Notes under the pieces: generated by a model
Database searches by the model: none
Seen by the model: the letters and a program-made list of their open reading frames with translations, nothing else
Told to the model about the DNA's origin: nothing
Origin: Furcasterigmium furcatum
Lineage: Eukaryota > Ascomycota > Sordariomycetes > Glomerellales > Plectosphaerellaceae
Length of the DNA stretch: 16,307 nucleotides
Direction of reading: 5' to 3'
Assembly: GCA_001599815.1 (NCBI GenBank)
Contig: BCIA01000005.1
Span: forward strand, 190,652-206,958
Made by a program: the position numbers and the translations under genes
Shown: one piece after another, positions 14,900 to 16,307 of the stretch
Numbering within the stretch: position 1 is the first letter of the stretch
Layout: the number at the start of each line of letters is the position of its first letter

Positions 14900-15496
14900 C
14901 TAAACGTTGAGCATACTCCCATTAGCCTCATACACCGTTCTATCGGAAGCGCTAGGGGCCAGCAAAGGCCCCAGCTCTCTATATAAGTCCCTGTTAGTAA
15001 TATTTAGGTCCCACCCTAGCAGTAACAGCAGCTGTCTTTCCATCTGGTTGATCTCGACGCGGTTGAGCCAGAATGTATAACTCTGCGTCGCTATTTCGCT
15101 AAGATAGACCCAGCTGTCGTTTGGGTACGGCGTGTCGTCTTGATACTTGGCGCTGAGGATCAACGCAGCGAGAAACGTCCGATGGCAGGTCGACGGAGAC
15201 CCTGCACGCGTCACTATTCGCCGCTTGAGCCGTGTCAGGTAGACCAGTGTCGACATGAGAATAGTGGTTGTGACTTGCGACGATCTGACCAGATGGAGTA
15301 TGAAATAATTGAGCGGCGGTAGACGACAGTCTTGGCGAGACGTCATCACAGAGGTGCCCTGGGTTATTTCCGATGCTGCTTTTGCGACGTGTGACACCAT
15401 GGCTGTATTTATGGGCTGATTTAAGAACCGATGGAGTGCCTCTACGTTGAATTCTGTCGTCGACATTGTGGGTGCGCATGATCTTAGAGCGCGCAT
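14900..15496 (-). CDS. Cyclin, Pho85/PCL type
   Basis: A cyclin of 198 residues (188 if the ATG at 15466, in better context, is used). Residues ~15-50 read EALHRFLNQPINTAMVSHVA, typical of the N-terminal start of the PCL group. The cyclin box covers about 60-165: NYFILHLVRSSQVTTTILM, LTRLKRRIVTRAGSPSTCHR, TFLAALILSAKYQDD, and W-x-S-x9-W followed by EINQMERQLLLLLGWDLNI. It should bind and direct a Pho85-type kinase in nutrient or cell-cycle signalling. The partner is not in the window. No destruction box or PEST region stands out, and there is no long C-terminal extension. A TATA-like sequence lies upstream. Confidence 0.83.
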   Translation of the reverse strand: MRALRSCAPTMSTTEFNVEALHRFLNQPINTAMVSHVAKAASEITQGTSVMTSRQDCRLPPLNYFILHLVRSSQVTTTILMSTLVYLTRLKRRIVTRAGSPSTCHRTFLAALILSAKYQDDTPYPNDSWVYLSEIATQSYTFWLNRVEINQMERQLLLLLGWDLNITNRDLYRELGPLLAPSASDRTVYEANGSMLNV

Positions 15497-15531
15497 CGGC
15501 CGGGTTTCTTTCTATACACGTCTCGTCTCTT

Positions 15532-15538
15532 TATACCA
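15532..15538 (-). promoter_or_regulatory. TATA element of the cyclin gene
   Basis: The minus strand reads GGTATAAAG about 38 nt upstream of the ATG at 15496 and 68 nt upstream of the one at 15466. The second distance better suits a fungal leader, which favours the shorter start. Confidence 0.4.
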
Positions 15539-16010
15539 CCTATGCGAGTTTTATAAACGGTCTAAGGGTGCCGATAAATCCGGTTGGTCCTGGAATGGGA
15601 CCCAAGTGAGCTCCCAAGCAAGGTCCGCGATGAGGCCCTAATTAAGGCCAGCCACAGCTTTCGTTAGGCCCCACGCTATCACGGGCATGCATGGCACCTC
15701 ATACGCATAGTTCCCTCGCTGTACCAATGGTAATCACGTGCAAATATTAAGTCGGCATAGTACACCTGTTATTTACCGCTGGCTGTGAGATGGCGGAAGC
15801 CTCGGGAAGTACCATGGTGGCTAGAAGGATAGAGCGTCAGGAAAATAATGAGAATTTATGTCTACTGCTATAAGAATTCTGAGCTATGTCTGTGTCTATG
15901 TTGACGTTCCACCGTCATAACGGGGCCTTCACATAGATCGGTGAGCGGGGAGAAGCCCTTGGAAGATGGAATGCAGTGTGACGGGTAAACAGCTATACCG
16001 CGCGGCCGCT
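15539..16010. other. Unassigned intergenic stretch
   Basis: It contains the upstream flank of the cyclin gene and the downstream flank of the GPI-type gene. It is AT-rich in parts (15740-15880). Only short ORFs without motifs occur on either strand. No RNA gene was seen. Confidence 0.4.
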
Positions 16011-16307
16011 TCATATCAACAGCAGTACCGCCGCCGACAGAATGAACCACGAAGACCTTGCCGATGTCCCCTCGTCTGTGAAAATGCCTGGGCTAGTCGA
16101 TGGCATATATCCAGTCCCTAGGATCCCGCTTGAGTATAGAGTCGAGTTAGCAAACGGGGGGAGGCTCGCGAAGCGTTCTGGGCTGAGCGGTGTAACCGGC
16201 GGACCAGGCCGCCCCGTGTTACCCAACGATTGCGTGGAGGGCGGAAATGATGCTGGAATAGCGGGAACTGTCGGGGTTACCGCGCATGGACAGGAGGAAA
16301 TCTGCAT
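16011..16307 (-). CDS. Probable GPI-anchored Ser/Thr/Pro-rich surface protein, C-terminal part (partial)
   Basis: The frame is open from the window end to a TGA at 16011. The ATG at 16307 is at the edge, so the true start may lie outside. The visible 98 residues begin with cysteines (SSCPC). A long Pro/Ser/Thr-rich linker follows (PAIPASFPPSTQSLG, PPVTPLSPERFASLP), suited to O-mannosylation. It ends in SSWFILSAAVLLLI, a hydrophobic end preceded by small residues (EGTSARSS), as in GPI-anchor signals. Fungal cell-wall and CFEM-like proteins show this layout, but no diagnostic domain is in view. It fits the surface-protein character of the right-hand block. Confidence 0.5.
   Translation of the reverse strand: MQISSCPCAVTPTVPAIPASFPPSTQSLGNTGRPGPPVTPLSPERFASLPPFANSTLYSSGILGTGYMPSTSPGIFTDEGTSARSSWFILSAAVLLLI

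Noticed and set aside
15868..16050. Minus-strand 60-codon ORF overlapping the GPI-type gene end
   Set aside because: It overlaps the better supported frame and has no motif or coding bias.

Overview
The window looks like an accessory stretch of a filamentous ascomycete (Pezizomycotina) chromosome. The main reasons are short introns of 49-53 nt with GT..AG ends and fungal-type branch sites, a Tad-like fungal non-LTR retrotransposon, kinesin-light-chain-type TPR repeats, a secreted GH128-type glucanase, a Pho85-type cyclin and several four-helix membrane proteins. No bacterial operon structure, rRNA, tRNA or CRISPR array was seen. All functions below come from reading translations by eye.

Layout. 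1-270: 3' end of a TPR-repeat gene (+). 571-4641: a LINE with one uninterrupted 1,256-codon ORF2 (AP endonuclease, reverse transcriptase, RNase H-like domain with most catalytic acids lost, zinc-knuckle-like end). It has no recognisable ORF1 and ends in AATAAA plus a short TG run. 4717-4854: a TPR relic on the opposite strand, so the LINE sits between convergent TPR pieces. 5276-6149 (-): a spliced four-TM protein with Sur7/PalI-like topology. 6150-8231: mostly unassigned, with two orphan ORFs on the minus strand (6570-6836 and 7752-8231).

8441-9251 (+): a three-exon gene whose coiled coil is built from 21-bp tandem units. 9551-10094 (+): a two-exon gene with a MADS-box-like N-terminus. 10607-11224: degenerate coding-like DNA. 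11333-12376 (+): a long coiled-coil protein with a basic tail.

12504-16307: a compact block of mostly surface or secreted products. It holds GH128 (+), a spliced four-TM protein (-), a secreted double-psi beta-barrel protein (+), a Pho85-type cyclin (-) and the C-terminal end of a probable GPI-anchored protein (-).

The genes alternate in strand. Two divergent pairs are separated by almost the same distance (209 and 207 bp), and two convergent pairs are separated by 182 and 60 bp. No metabolic pathway links the genes. The right third suggests cell-wall or surface biology, and the middle holds small lineage-specific coiled-coil and MADS-like genes. Exon structures were inferred by frame continuity and splice signals and need RNA evidence.
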